Positions 40,602 through 49,130 of a DNA stretch of 64,000 nt are shown here, piece by piece. The DNA lies in assembly GCA_963775275.1 (NCBI GenBank), contig CAVZII010000005.1, positions 3,038,001 through 3,102,000 of the forward strand, in the 5' to 3' direction. Source of the DNA: JANWHQ01 sp963775275. Its GTDB lineage: Bacteria; Pseudomonadota; Alphaproteobacteria; Caulobacterales; Caulobacteraceae. The notes under the pieces are model-generated. The model saw only the letters and a list, made by a program, of their open reading frames with translations. It did not search any database and was not told the origin of the DNA. The number at the start of each line of letters is the position of its first letter. The first letter of the stretch is position 1. The position numbers and the translations under genes are program-made.

Positions 40602-40692
40602 GGCCCGCTTCTAGAGCATAGTCCGGCCGGATTGAAACGCGCGCGCCGCCGGCCGTGCGGACCCCGTCGCAGCGCTTGCGCGAAACGGGGAG

Positions 40693-41121
40693 TCAGTCGT
40701 CGCGGTGCACGCGCTCGCGGCGCTCGTGACGCTCCTGCGCCTCCAGGCTCAAGGTCGCGATCGGACGCGCTTCCAGTCGAGCCAGGCCGATGGGCTCGCC
40801 GGTCTCCTCGCAGAAGCCGTAGATGCCGTCCTCGATCCTGCGCAGCGCCTCGTCGATCTTGGAGATGAGCTTGCGCTGACGGTCGCGCGTGCGCAGCTCG
40901 AGCGCACGGTCCGTCTCGGACGAGGCCCGATCGGCCAGATCGGGATGGTTCTCGGTGTCGGTCTGCAGGTGGGACAGGGTCTCGCGGGATTCCCGCAAGA
41001 TGTCTTCTTTCCAGTCGAGTAGTTTCTGTCTGAAATACTCGAGCTGGCGCTTGTTCATGAAGGGCTCGTCCTCGGAAGGACGATAGACACGCTCCTGAAC
41101 CTCGACAACGGCCGCCTTCAT
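40693..41121 (-). CDS. dksA: RNA polymerase-binding transcription factor DksA
   Basis: The protein has 142 residues from ATG 41119-41121. It has a coiled-coil (RQLEYFRQKLLDWKEDILRE) carrying the acidic tip (LADRASSETDRALELRTRDR). The C-terminal globule GICGFCEETGE-type segment is FCEETGEPIGLARLEARPIA. Only one of the usual zinc cysteines is present, as in other alphaproteobacterial DksA proteins. It modulates rRNA and amino-acid promoters with ppGpp. It lies upstream of fliX as in Caulobacter. A longer frame above it has no ribosome site. Confidence 0.95.
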   Translation of the reverse strand: MKAAVVEVQERVYRPSEDEPFMNKRQLEYFRQKLLDWKEDILRESRETLSHLQTDTENHPDLADRASSETDRALELRTRDRQRKLISKIDEALRRIEDGIYGFCEETGEPIGLARLEARPIATLSLEAQERHERRERVHRDD

Positions 41122-41317
41122 CGACGTCCTCACGCCACCACGCCCGTCCCCCTTGGCGAGCGGGCCGCTTATAGCAGAAACCGTTGCAGGTTCAATCAAG
41201 CTTGGGCGCGCGCTAACGTCGCTATGAAGGCCGGCCGCACGCTAGGCGTCAGGACGCGGCCCAAGGCGCCCCAGGTCTCGGCAAGTCACGGGCCGGAGCC
41301 TGCGCGGGCCGCCCGGC

Positions 41318-41746
41318 TCAGGCCAGGGCGGCGACCTCGAGCTTGGCCAACTCGACGGCGGCGCGCGCCTCGATCTGGTCCAGCAGGCCTTCCAGCCCAG
41401 GCTCGCCGGTCGTCTCGCGCGCTTCATCGATGGCCTGGGTGAGCCGGCGCAGCTGGGGGCCGACCGCGGCGCCGTCGAGGAGGGCGAGCTTGAGCCCATC
41501 CAGCACATCCAGCAGGCGGCCTGCGCGCCGGACGGCTCGCCGCCTCCGGTCCAGCGGGCCATCGGTCTGCTGCAAGGCGATCAGGGCGTCGAGGGAGGCG
41601 AGAGCCGAGACCGAAGTGGCGCGGGCAAGCGGCGGCGTCGAGCCGGGCCCGCCGGAGCCGGGCAGGGTGAAGCCGGGCTGGGCCGTGCGCGCGGCGGCGG
41701 ATGCCGAGCCGGCTCCCATCGATCTTTCCGTGCGCGTGACCTTCAT
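41318..41746 (-). CDS. fliX: Flagellar assembly regulator FliX
   Basis: The protein has 142 residues with start ATG 41744-41746 (MKVTRTERSMG). It contains a Gly/Pro segment (FTLPGSGGPGSTPP), then SVSALASLDALIALQQTDGP and DRRRRAVRRAGRLLDVLDGL, as in Caulobacter FliX. It ends RAAVELAKLEVAALA. FliX links basal-body assembly to FlbD, which acts on the sigma-54 flagellar genes seen at 28 kb. It diverges from flgI, the normal Caulobacter arrangement. Confidence 0.9.
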   Translation of the reverse strand: MKVTRTERSMGAGSASAAARTAQPGFTLPGSGGPGSTPPLARATSVSALASLDALIALQQTDGPLDRRRRAVRRAGRLLDVLDGLKLALLDGAAVGPQLRRLTQAIDEARETTGEPGLEGLLDQIEARAAVELAKLEVAALA

Positions 41747-41803
41747 CGACCCGTACGCATGACCTGACTGACGGCTCGGACTGTCGCCGCGCCGGATTGC
41801 GGG

Positions 41804-41811
41804 ATGGTTAA
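41804..41811 (-). promoter_or_regulatory. Candidate CtrA half-site TTAACCAT before fliX
   Basis: On the minus strand the bases read TTAACCAT, an exact CtrA half-site, 58 bp upstream of the fliX ATG. fliX is a CtrA-controlled class II gene in Caulobacter. A weaker TTAACC sits nearby on the opposite side. An 8-bp match alone is suggestive. Confidence 0.4.
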
Positions 41812-41926
41812 CCAGGAATGACGCGGCAGGGTTAATGCCTGCCCGGCAGTTCTTGCCGGGAGGCGTGGCCGCCCTCGCCGGCATTCAGTAACACTTTGAA
41901 AAGGCCAAATATTTTCGCTTCCGGTC

Positions 41927-41943
41927 GTGGCATGAAGGTCGCA
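41927..41943 (+). promoter_or_regulatory. Weak sigma-54-like site before flgI
   Basis: GTGGCATG-AAGG-TCGCA has the -24 GG and -12 GC at proper spacing but TCGC instead of TTGC. It lies about 50 bp before the flgI start. Low confidence. Confidence 0.35.
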
Positions 41944-41992
41944 TGGCGGGCTTGCCGCCCATTTCTGGGTCCGCGGCGAGTGCGAGGGCGCC

Positions 41993-43105
41993 ATGCGTAG
42001 TCTGCAACGTTGGTCCGGTCTGATCCTCGCCTTGGCCGCCGCGGTCCTGGTCGCGGGACCGGCCGCCGCCCAGTCGCGAATCAAGGACATCGTCGAGTTC
42101 GAGGGCGTTCGCGACAACATGCTGGTCGGCTACGGCATCGTCGTGGGCCTGAACAGCACCGGCGACACCCTGCGCAACGCGCCTTTCACCAAGCAGAGCC
42201 TGTCCGCCATGCTCGAGCGGCTGGGCGTCAACGTCCGCGACGAGGACCTGAACACCAAGAACGTCGCGGCGGTGATGGTGACCGCGCGGCTGCCGGCCTT
42301 CGCCGCGTCAGGCTCGCAGATCGACGCCACGGTCTCGGCCATGGGCGACGCCAAGAGCCTGCTGGGCGGGACCTTGCTGGTCACGCCTCTGATGGGCGCG
42401 GACGGGCAGGCCTACGCCGTGGCCCAGGGCACGGTCCAGACCGGCGCGGTCTCGGCCCAGGGCGCCTCGGGCTCATCGGTGGTCAGGGGCGTGCCCACGG
42501 CCGGCCGCATCGCCGCCGGCGCCATCGTCGAGCGCGAGACCGGCTTCCAGCTCGCCAGCATGACCGAGCTGCGCATGACCTTGCGCAATCCCGACTTCAC
42601 CACCGCCCGCCGCATCGCGGACGTGATCAACTCCCACTACCCGGGCGCGGCCGTGGCGGAGAACCCCACCATCGTCACCCTGCGCCCGCCGGCCGGGCGC
42701 AGCATGGTGGGCTTCGTGACCGAGATCGAGCAACTGAGCGTGGAGCCGGACGAGCCCGCCAAGGTGGTGATCGACGAGGTTTCGGGCGTCATCGTCATGG
42801 GCGAGAGCGTCCGCATCTCCACCGTCGCGATCGCGCAGGGGAACCTCACCATCTCGGTCCAGGAGACCCCCGCCGTCAGCCAGCCCGCGCCGTTCAGCCA
42901 GGGCAAGACCACCACCGTCCCGCAATCCAACGTCACGATCGACGAGGACAAGGGCAAGGGCCTGGTCATGGTCAAGGAGGGCGCCTCCCTCGCCGCGCTG
43001 GTGGCGGGCCTGAACGCGCTCGGCGTGACGCCGCGCGACATGATCTCCATCCTTCAGACCATCAAGGCCGCCGGCGCCTTGCAGGCCGACATCCAGGTGA
43101 TGTGA
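41993..43105 (+). CDS. flgI: Flagellar P-ring protein FlgI
   Basis: The protein has 370 residues. The signal peptide (LILALAAAVLVAGPAAAQ) leads to RIKDIVEFEGVRDNMLVGYG, IVVGLNSTGDTLRNAPFTKQ, then GGTLLVTPLMGADGQAYAVA and MISILQTIKAAGALQADIQV. All are FlgI features. It forms the periplasmic P-ring around the rod. The flgJ start overlaps its stop (ATGTGATGA arrangement), so the two are coupled. Confidence 0.98.
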   Translation: MRSLQRWSGLILALAAAVLVAGPAAAQSRIKDIVEFEGVRDNMLVGYGIVVGLNSTGDTLRNAPFTKQSLSAMLERLGVNVRDEDLNTKNVAAVMVTARLPAFAASGSQIDATVSAMGDAKSLLGGTLLVTPLMGADGQAYAVAQGTVQTGAVSAQGASGSSVVRGVPTAGRIAAGAIVERETGFQLASMTELRMTLRNPDFTTARRIADVINSHYPGAAVAENPTIVTLRPPAGRSMVGFVTEIEQLSVEPDEPAKVVIDEVSGVIVMGESVRISTVAIAQGNLTISVQETPAVSQPAPFSQGKTTTVPQSNVTIDEDKGKGLVMVKEGASLAALVAGLNALGVTPRDMISILQTIKAAGALQADIQVM

Positions 43106-43437
43106 TGACGAGCATGGCTCCGGCTCCGGTTGCGACCGCCGCCACGACCGCGGCGGCTGCGCCGGCCACGACGGGGGCGACGGCCGCCGACGAGGCCGCC
43201 CGCCGCGCCAAGATCAAGGCGACCTCCCAGGCGTTCGAGGCCCAGATGGTCTCCTTCATGCTGCAGCCCATGTTCGAGGGCCTGGCGAACGGGGGTCCGT
43301 TCGGCGGCGGCGAGGCGGAGGGCGCCTACAAGTCCTTTCTGCTCGACGCCTTCGGCCGTCAGATCGCCAAGGCCGGCGGCATCGGCCTGGCTCAGCCGGT
43401 GATGAACGAGATGCTGAAGCTGCAGGGCCTGCAATAG
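43105..43437 (+). CDS. flgJ: Rod-binding protein FlgJ (N-terminal type, no muramidase)
   Basis: The protein has 110 residues. After an Ala/Thr-rich leader the rod-binding core is SQAFEAQMVSFMLQPMFEGL, then EGAYKSFLLDAFGRQIAKAG and QPVMNEMLKLQ. Only the FlgJ N-domain is present. The peptidoglycan hydrolase half is absent, as in other alphaproteobacteria; the SleB-like gene 450 bp further may partly compensate. ATG 43105 overlaps the flgI stop. flbY follows 10 bp later. Confidence 0.9.
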   Translation: MTSMAPAPVATAATTAAAAPATTGATAADEAARRAKIKATSQAFEAQMVSFMLQPMFEGLANGGPFGGGEAEGAYKSFLLDAFGRQIAKAGGIGLAQPVMNEMLKLQGLQ

Positions 43438-43447
43438 GAGCGCGCCG

Positions 43448-43885
43448 ATGACCCAGCCCGATCTCGCCAGGGAGAACGTCGAGCGGCTGATCCTTCTCAC
43501 CCGCCAGCTGACCGAGCGGATGCAGGCGGACTCCGAGGCCTTCGAGGCGCGCCGCGCGTTCGAGGCGGCCGACCGCATGGAGGAGACCGCCAAGCTCGCC
43601 AACCTCTATCGCCACGAGTCCGCGCGGGTGCGCCAGAACCCGGGGCTGGTGGCCGGCGCGCCGCCGCAGCTGCGCGAGCGGCTGGTGGAGGCGAGCCGCG
43701 GCTTCGACGCCGCCCTGACGCGCCACGGCCAGGCGCTGCACGCCGCCAAGACCGTCACCGAAGGGATCGTGCGGACGATCGCCGAGGAGGTCGCGCGCAA
43801 CCGCTCCGCCGGCGTCGGCTACGGGCCGACGGCCCGCATCCACGACGCCTCCAGCGCCGCCATCACCCTGAACCGCCGCGCCTGA
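43448..43885 (+). CDS. flbY: Flagellar protein FlbY (FlgN-like)
   Basis: The protein has 145 residues, mostly alpha-helical: NVERLILLTRQLTERMQADS, FEARRAFEAADRMEETAKLA and a central YRHESARVRQNPGLV. The coiled-coil design resembles export chaperones of the FlgN type. In Caulobacter flbY occupies the same place after flgI and flgJ. ATG 43448 has GGAGCGCGCCG upstream. Converges with the SleB gene 4 bp beyond. Confidence 0.85.
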   Translation: MTQPDLARENVERLILLTRQLTERMQADSEAFEARRAFEAADRMEETAKLANLYRHESARVRQNPGLVAGAPPQLRERLVEASRGFDAALTRHGQALHAAKTVTEGIVRTIAEEVARNRSAGVGYGPTARIHDASSAAITLNRRA

Positions 43886-43889
43886 CCGA

Positions 43890-45089
43890 TCAGGACGCGG
43901 TCTTCACCGCCCTGGCCGCGACCTCGGCGGTTCCATTGTCGATGGCCACCGTCAGCGCCGGCCGGGACGTGGCCGGGCGAACCGGGGGCGTCGACGCCTT
44001 CTCGGTCCCGGACTTGGCCGGCTCGGGCCGGCTCGTGACGGCCTTGTCGAGCGGCGGCTGGACGGGCTTGGCGGCCGGCGCCGAAGCGGGCAGGGGCGGC
44101 GTTCCGGCCGGGCCGCCCTGGCCGAGTCCCGACGTCGCGACCGCGCTGGCCAGGATCAGCGGCGCTCCGCCATGGGCGGATGGCAGGGCGGCGGGCGGCT
44201 GGGCGTAGACGGGCGCCTCCGCGAGCTCGGAGGGCGGATCGGCCGCATCGGCGCGGGCGCGCAGGACGCTCGCGGCGGCGCGCCGACCGGACAGGCGGTA
44301 GAAGACGTGCGCCCCGATCTGGGCGACCTTGATCACGCTCGAGCCCCAGATCGAGCCGAGCCCGGCCACGTGGAAGTTGGTGGCGTCGCCCACCTCGGCC
44401 ATGACGAAGCCGGAGAGCGCCTGACCGGCCACGCCCTGGGCCTTGCGCCACGCGGCGGCTTCGCGCGGCCGGCGGGTCGATCCGTCGCAGGCGAAGCTGA
44501 ACTGGCAGGCGTGCGACTGGGCCCCCTGGAAGACCACGCCGCAGATGCTGTTGGGGAAGCCGGGGTGGCGGACCCGGTTCAGCACGACCTGGGCCACCGC
44601 TTCCTGCCCGGCGCGGCTTTCGCCGCGGGCCTCGTAGTAGACGGCGTCGCTCAGGCAATCGAGGGCGCGGGTGCTGGTCAGCGGCCCGCCGTCGATGTCC
44701 AGATGGAACGGCCGGGCCGGGGCCAGCGGACGGGGCAGGCTGGCGCGGATCATCGTCGCCCCAGACGGCTGGGGCGGATCGAGCCGCGCGGCGAGGTCGG
44801 AGGCGCGCAAGTCGCGCTGGGCGGAGCCTGCGTCGGTGAAGGGGTCGTGACGGCGGGCGACGGCCAGGGCGCCGGGCTCCATGCGGTCCGTCTGGGCTTG
44901 AAGCGCAGTCTCTGAGAATCCGTCCGCGGCGGCCGACGCCAGGCGCTCGGTCCGGGCGTGGGCAAGGGCCGCACGGGCCGCGCCGCCGGCGAGGTAGGAG
45001 GCGCCGAGCACGGCGCCCATCGCCGAACCAATCAAAACGGCGCCGACAAGCGCGCGCGCGTCGGCGCGAGCCGGAAACTTGGAGGTCAA
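43890..45089 (-). CDS. Cell-wall hydrolase, SleB family (Hydrolase_2), membrane-anchored
   Basis: The protein has 399 residues. An N-terminal helix (GAVLIGSAMGAVLGASYLAG) anchors it. The catalytic domain is LSDAVYYEARGESRAGQEAV then AQVVLNRVRHPGFPNSICGV, with the catalytic Glu in YYEARGES. It also has the CQFSFACDG motif and the NFHVAGLG region. The C-terminal 120 residues are Pro/Ala-rich. Lytic glycosylases of this family open peptidoglycan. The apparent start is TTG 45087-45089; a later start would cut the anchor. Its place beside flgI/flgJ suggests rod or flagellum-related cell wall work, not proven. Confidence 0.85.
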   Translation of the reverse strand: MTSKFPARADARALVGAVLIGSAMGAVLGASYLAGGAARAALAHARTERLASAAADGFSETALQAQTDRMEPGALAVARRHDPFTDAGSAQRDLRASDLAARLDPPQPSGATMIRASLPRPLAPARPFHLDIDGGPLTSTRALDCLSDAVYYEARGESRAGQEAVAQVVLNRVRHPGFPNSICGVVFQGAQSHACQFSFACDGSTRRPREAAAWRKAQGVAGQALSGFVMAEVGDATNFHVAGLGSIWGSSVIKVAQIGAHVFYRLSGRRAAASVLRARADAADPPSELAEAPVYAQPPAALPSAHGGAPLILASAVATSGLGQGGPAGTPPLPASAPAAKPVQPPLDKAVTSRPEPAKSGTEKASTPPVRPATSRPALTVAIDNGTAEVAARAVKTAS

Positions 45090-45255
45090 AGCTGTCGTGT
45101 CCTATTCGGCGAGGGCGAAGCGCCCCCCGACATCGCCGTCCTGCGGTCTCCTGACTGCTGTCGGAGGACCCGCGAAACGGAGGCTCGGCCGGTGCACGAT
45201 TTGGCCGAGACGCTCTACAACCGAGGCAATGTGGCTCAATTGTGACCGATTCGCA

Positions 45256-45282
45256 AGCCGTTGCTGCATTGCAGCAACGGCT
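45256..45282. terminator. Perfect 12-bp hairpin between the sensor kinase 3' end and sleB
   Basis: AGCCGTTGCTGC (45256-45267), loop ATT, GCAGCAACGGCT (45271-45282). It lies 33 bp after the kinase stop (minus strand) and upstream of the SleB gene. There is no T-tract on either side, so it could be a weak terminator or an operator. Confidence 0.45.
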
Positions 45283-45314
45283 CGGCCGGATGTTCCGGGT
45301 CTGTTAGGCGGCGC

Positions 45315-48052
45315 TCAGGCGGCCGCGCTGGCGTCCTCTGCGGCCTTGTCCGCCAGCACCTTGGCGATCTCCGAGATGAGGGCGGTGGGCGAGATCGGCT
45401 TGGCCACGACGCCGTTCATTCCGGCGGCGAGATAGGCCTGCCGCTGGTGGGCCATGGCGTTGGCCGTGAGGCCGATGATCGGCGTCGAGCCCGTCTCTCC
45501 CCCATGGCGCGGATGACCCGAGTGGCTTCCAGCCCGTCCATCACGGGCATCTGCACGTCCATCAGGATCAGATCGTGTCGCCCGGCCCGCGCGGCCTCGA
45601 CCCCGAGACCGCCGTGCTCGGCCATCTCGACGTCGACGCCCATGGCTTCGAGCATCTTGGAGGCCACCAGGCGGTTGGTCGGATTGTCCTCCACGAGCAG
45701 GACCTTGAGCCCCCCGAGCCCGGCGGATCCCTCGTCCTGGATCGCGGCCTGGGGCTGGGCGCGCTCGGCGTTGATCTCGAGCCAGAAGGTCGACCCTTCG
45801 CCGTCCTTGCTGACGAAGCCGACGTCGCCGTCCATGATCTCGGCCAGGCGCCGGGTGATGGCGAGGCCCAGGCCCGAGCCGCCGAACTTGCGCACGGTGG
45901 AGCCGTCGGCCTGCTGGAATCGCCGGAACAGCGAGCCCTGGGCGACGTCGGGAATACCCACGCCCGTGTCCTCGATCTCGAAGCGCAGCCTGCGCCGGCG
46001 GCCCCGGTCCTTGACCTGGAGACGCACCTCCACATGCCCTTCTGAGGTGAACTTCACGGCGTTGCCGATCAGGTTGAACAGGGCCTGCCGCAGCCGCACC
46101 GGGTCGGCCATGATCCAGGCCGAGCCGCTTCCGACCTGCCCGCGCAGCTCCAGGCCCTTGGCCTCGGCGTTCGGCCGCAGGAGCCCGAGCACGCTATCGA
46201 TCACCTGGGCCGCGTCGATCGGCTCCGGCGAGAGCTCCAGCCGCCCTGCCTCGATCCGCGAGAAGTCGATCACGTCGTCCAGGAGCTGGGACAGCATGCG
46301 CCCGCAGTTGGAGGCTTCGTCCAGGAGCCGGCGGCCTTCCTCGGACAGCGCCTCGCGCTGCAGCAGGTGCAGGACGCCCAGGACCCCGTTCATCGGGGTC
46401 CGGATCTCGTGGCTCATGTTGGCGAGGAACTGCGACTTGGCCTCGGCGGCGGCCTGGGCGGCGCGCTCGGCCTCGACCAGGGCCAGCTCCTGGCGCTTGC
46501 GCTCGTCGATGTCGAGCACCAGGCCCGCCAGCTTCTCCGGCTCGCCGTTCTCGTCCAGATGCAGGATCGCGCGGCCGTCGATCCAGCGGACCTCGCCGTC
46601 CGGCATCACCAGCCGCCATTCCAGCTGGGACGTGAACTCCTGAAGCGCCTGCGAGCGCTCGATGGACGCCTGCACCATCGGGACATCGTCCGGATGGGTC
46701 ATCGGCCAGACGCCTGTGGCCTCCTCGAAGGTCATGGCGCGGCCGACGATCTGCTCGAACTCGGGCGAGCACCAGAACGTCCCGTCCTTGAGGTTGGTCT
46801 CGAAGGCGCCCGCCCGCGCGGCGTCAAGGGCGAGCGTGAGCCGCTCGGCGCTGGTCTGCAGCTCCTGGCGGGCCGCGCCCAGGGCCAGCTCCTGACGCTT
46901 GCGCGCGTCGATGTCGAGGATCAGCCCGGCGAGGCTGTCGGGCAGGCCGTCGGCGGTCAGCTGCATCTCGCCGGAGAAGTGGATCCACTTGTCCTCGCCT
47001 GAGGGCAGGACGATCCGGGCTTCCAGGGAGCCGAAGGTGAAGGTCTCGGACCATTCGCGGATCTGATCGCTCACCCAGGGCTGGTCGTCCGGATGGACGA
47101 TCGGCCAGCAGTCGGCCACGGCCTCTTCGTAAGTCAGGGACCGGCCGCCGACCTCGATGAACTCGGGCGAGCACCAGAAGGTCTGCTGGGTGAAGCTGAC
47201 CTCCCAGACTCCGGCCTTGGCGGCCTTCAGCGCCAGGCCCAGGCGCTCGGCGTTGATCTGGGCCTCGCGGCGCGCGTCGGCCAGGGCGAGCTCCTGGCGT
47301 TTGCGGCTGTCGATATCGAGGATGAGACCGACGACCTTGGTTCGCCGGCCCTTGGCGTCCACCTGCTGCTCGCCGTGGATCTGGACCCAGCGGGTGTCGC
47401 CCGACGGCAAGAGGACACGGAAGTCCAGCGGCTGGTGGCGCGGTCCGTTCCAGGTGGCGATGGCCTGGCGGATCGGCGCCTTGTCCTCGGGGTGGGCCAT
47501 GTACCATGGGTCGCGGGCGAACCGGTAGAAGTCGACCGGGCCTCCGACGATCTCGGTGAACTCGGGCGAGGCCCACATGGTCTTGGCCGCGAAGTCGAAT
47601 TCCGAGACCCCGGCGCGCGCGGCGCCGAGCGCCAGGCTGAGGCGCTCGGCGTTGGCCTGGGCCTCGCGGCGCGCCTCGATCATCGGCGTGATGTCATGGC
47701 CGTGGACATAGTAGCCCAGCAGGCTGTCGGCGCCGCTCAGCACCGGCCGGTACTCGCAGCACATCCAGCGCGCCTTGCCCTGGGCGTCGGCGTACTCTTC
47801 CTCGTCGTTGACGAAATGTTCCCTGGCCTGGGCGCGCCGATGGAACTCGGCCAGCTCGGGCGCCTTGGGATTCACCTGCCGGATGGTCAGTCCGACGTAG
47901 TCGCGCCCTTCCAGATTGGTGGCCTGCGCCCAGCTCTGGCTGGCGGCCAGGTACCGGCCCTGGGGGTCGAACAACGCCATCGGAACCGGCGCCTCGCGCG
48001 TCATACGCGCCATCGGCTCGACGTTGGGCGTCGTCTTGATGGGTTTATTCAA
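45315..48052 (-). CDS. Cytoplasmic multi-PAS hybrid histidine kinase, frameshifted in the receiver
   Basis: About 910 residues. Four PAS domains occupy residues 20-515. The last three are internal repeats with the same ending (LAGLILDIDARKRQELAL type). HisKA (SHEIRTPMNGVLG, His about 547), HATPase (DTGVGIP, GSGLGLAITRRLAEIM) and a receiver (LVEDNPTNR, phospho-Asp in LILMDVQMPVMDGLEATRV) follow. The frame breaks at 45495-45503. One inserted base gives ETGSTPIIGLTANAMAHQRQ and the K of VAKPIS, ending at TGA 45315. TTG 48050-48052 is the apparent start; ATG 48011-48013 is the alternative. Output partner unknown. Confidence 0.9.
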
Positions 48053-48227
48053 CGGGTCGTTTCCCAGGCTCTTCGGGGGAAACTGTGACCGGGAAACGTA
48101 AATATTACATGCAGCGGGCGCGTCCCCGGTGTCGCAGGCGCGCGGCCGGAGCCGCCGGTTCGCTTGACGCGCGAGGGCTCGGGACTACTCCTAGGCGCTG
48201 CTGCGGATTCTCTTGAAAGGGCGCGCC

Positions 48228-49130
48228 ATGGCCGACATCCGTTTCGACGGCAAGGTCGCGATCGTCACCGGCGCGGGTGGCGGTCTCGGGCGCCAGCACG
48301 CGCTGGAGCTCGCCCGGCGCGGCGCCAAGGTGGTGGTCAACGACCTGGGCGCGGCGCTCGACGGCTCGGGCGGCTCCTCGGCGGCGGCCGAGGTTGTGGT
48401 CGCCGAGATCAAGGCCGCCGGCGGCGAGGCCATCGCGGACGGCGGCTCGGTCGCCGACGACAAGGGCGCGGCCAACCTGATCCAGCGGACGATGGACGCC
48501 TTCGGACGGGTCGACATCCTGATCTGCAACGCCGGGATCCTGCGCGACAAGTCCTTCGGCAAGATGGAGATCGCCGACTTCGAGGCGGTGCTGAACGTGC
48601 ACCTGATGGGCTCGGTCAAGCCGATCAAGGCGGCCTGGCAGATCATGCGCGACCAGCAGTATGGCCGCATCGTCGTGACCACCTCCTCGACCGGCCTCTA
48701 CGGCAACTTCGGCCAGGCCAACTACGGCGCGGCCAAGCTCTCGCTGGTCGGGCTGATGAACACCCTGAGGATCGAGGGCGAGCGCGACAACATCCGGGTC
48801 AACGCCATCTCGCCGGTGGCCGCCACGCGGATGACCGAGAACATCCTGCCGCCGCCGATCGCCGAGCGGCTGAAGCCCGAGTACGTCTCGCCCGGCGTGG
48901 CCTACCTGGTGTCCGAAGACGCCCCGAACGGGGTGATCCTGACCGCCGCGGCCGGCGCCTTCGCCGTGGCGCGGATCTGGGAGACGGAGGGCGCCTATCT
49001 GGGCGACCACCTCTCTGCCGAGGCGGTACGCGACAACTGGTCAAAGATCGCGGACCCGGAGGGCCAGCAGGCCTACGCCGCCGGCCAGGAGCAGACCCAG
49101 AAGTTCCTTCGCCGGGTCATGGGCCAGTAG
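48228..49130 (+). CDS. Short-chain dehydrogenase (MFE-2/HSD17B4-type 3-hydroxyacyl-CoA dehydrogenase)
   Basis: The protein has 300 residues. The Rossmann motif is VTGAGGGLGRQHALELARRG. Next come NDLGAALDGSGGSS, CNAGILRDKSF and the Ser-Tyr-Lys set in TTSSTGLYGNFGQANYGAAK. The insert around residue 40 and the DKSFGKM segment match the (3R)-hydroxyacyl-CoA dehydrogenases of multifunctional beta-oxidation type. ATG 48228 with GAAAGGGC. Its last 14 bp overlap the 3' end of the convergent PQQ gene. Likely acyl-CoA or steroid side-chain metabolism. Confidence 0.9.
   Translation: MADIRFDGKVAIVTGAGGGLGRQHALELARRGAKVVVNDLGAALDGSGGSSAAAEVVVAEIKAAGGEAIADGGSVADDKGAANLIQRTMDAFGRVDILICNAGILRDKSFGKMEIADFEAVLNVHLMGSVKPIKAAWQIMRDQQYGRIVVTTSSTGLYGNFGQANYGAAKLSLVGLMNTLRIEGERDNIRVNAISPVAATRMTENILPPPIAERLKPEYVSPGVAYLVSEDAPNGVILTAAAGAFAVARIWETEGAYLGDHLSAEAVRDNWSKIADPEGQQAYAAGQEQTQKFLRRVMGQ

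Noticed and set aside
45256..45282. Classical intrinsic terminator
   Set aside because: The stem is perfect but no T-run follows on either strand, so it is listed only as a possible terminator or operator.
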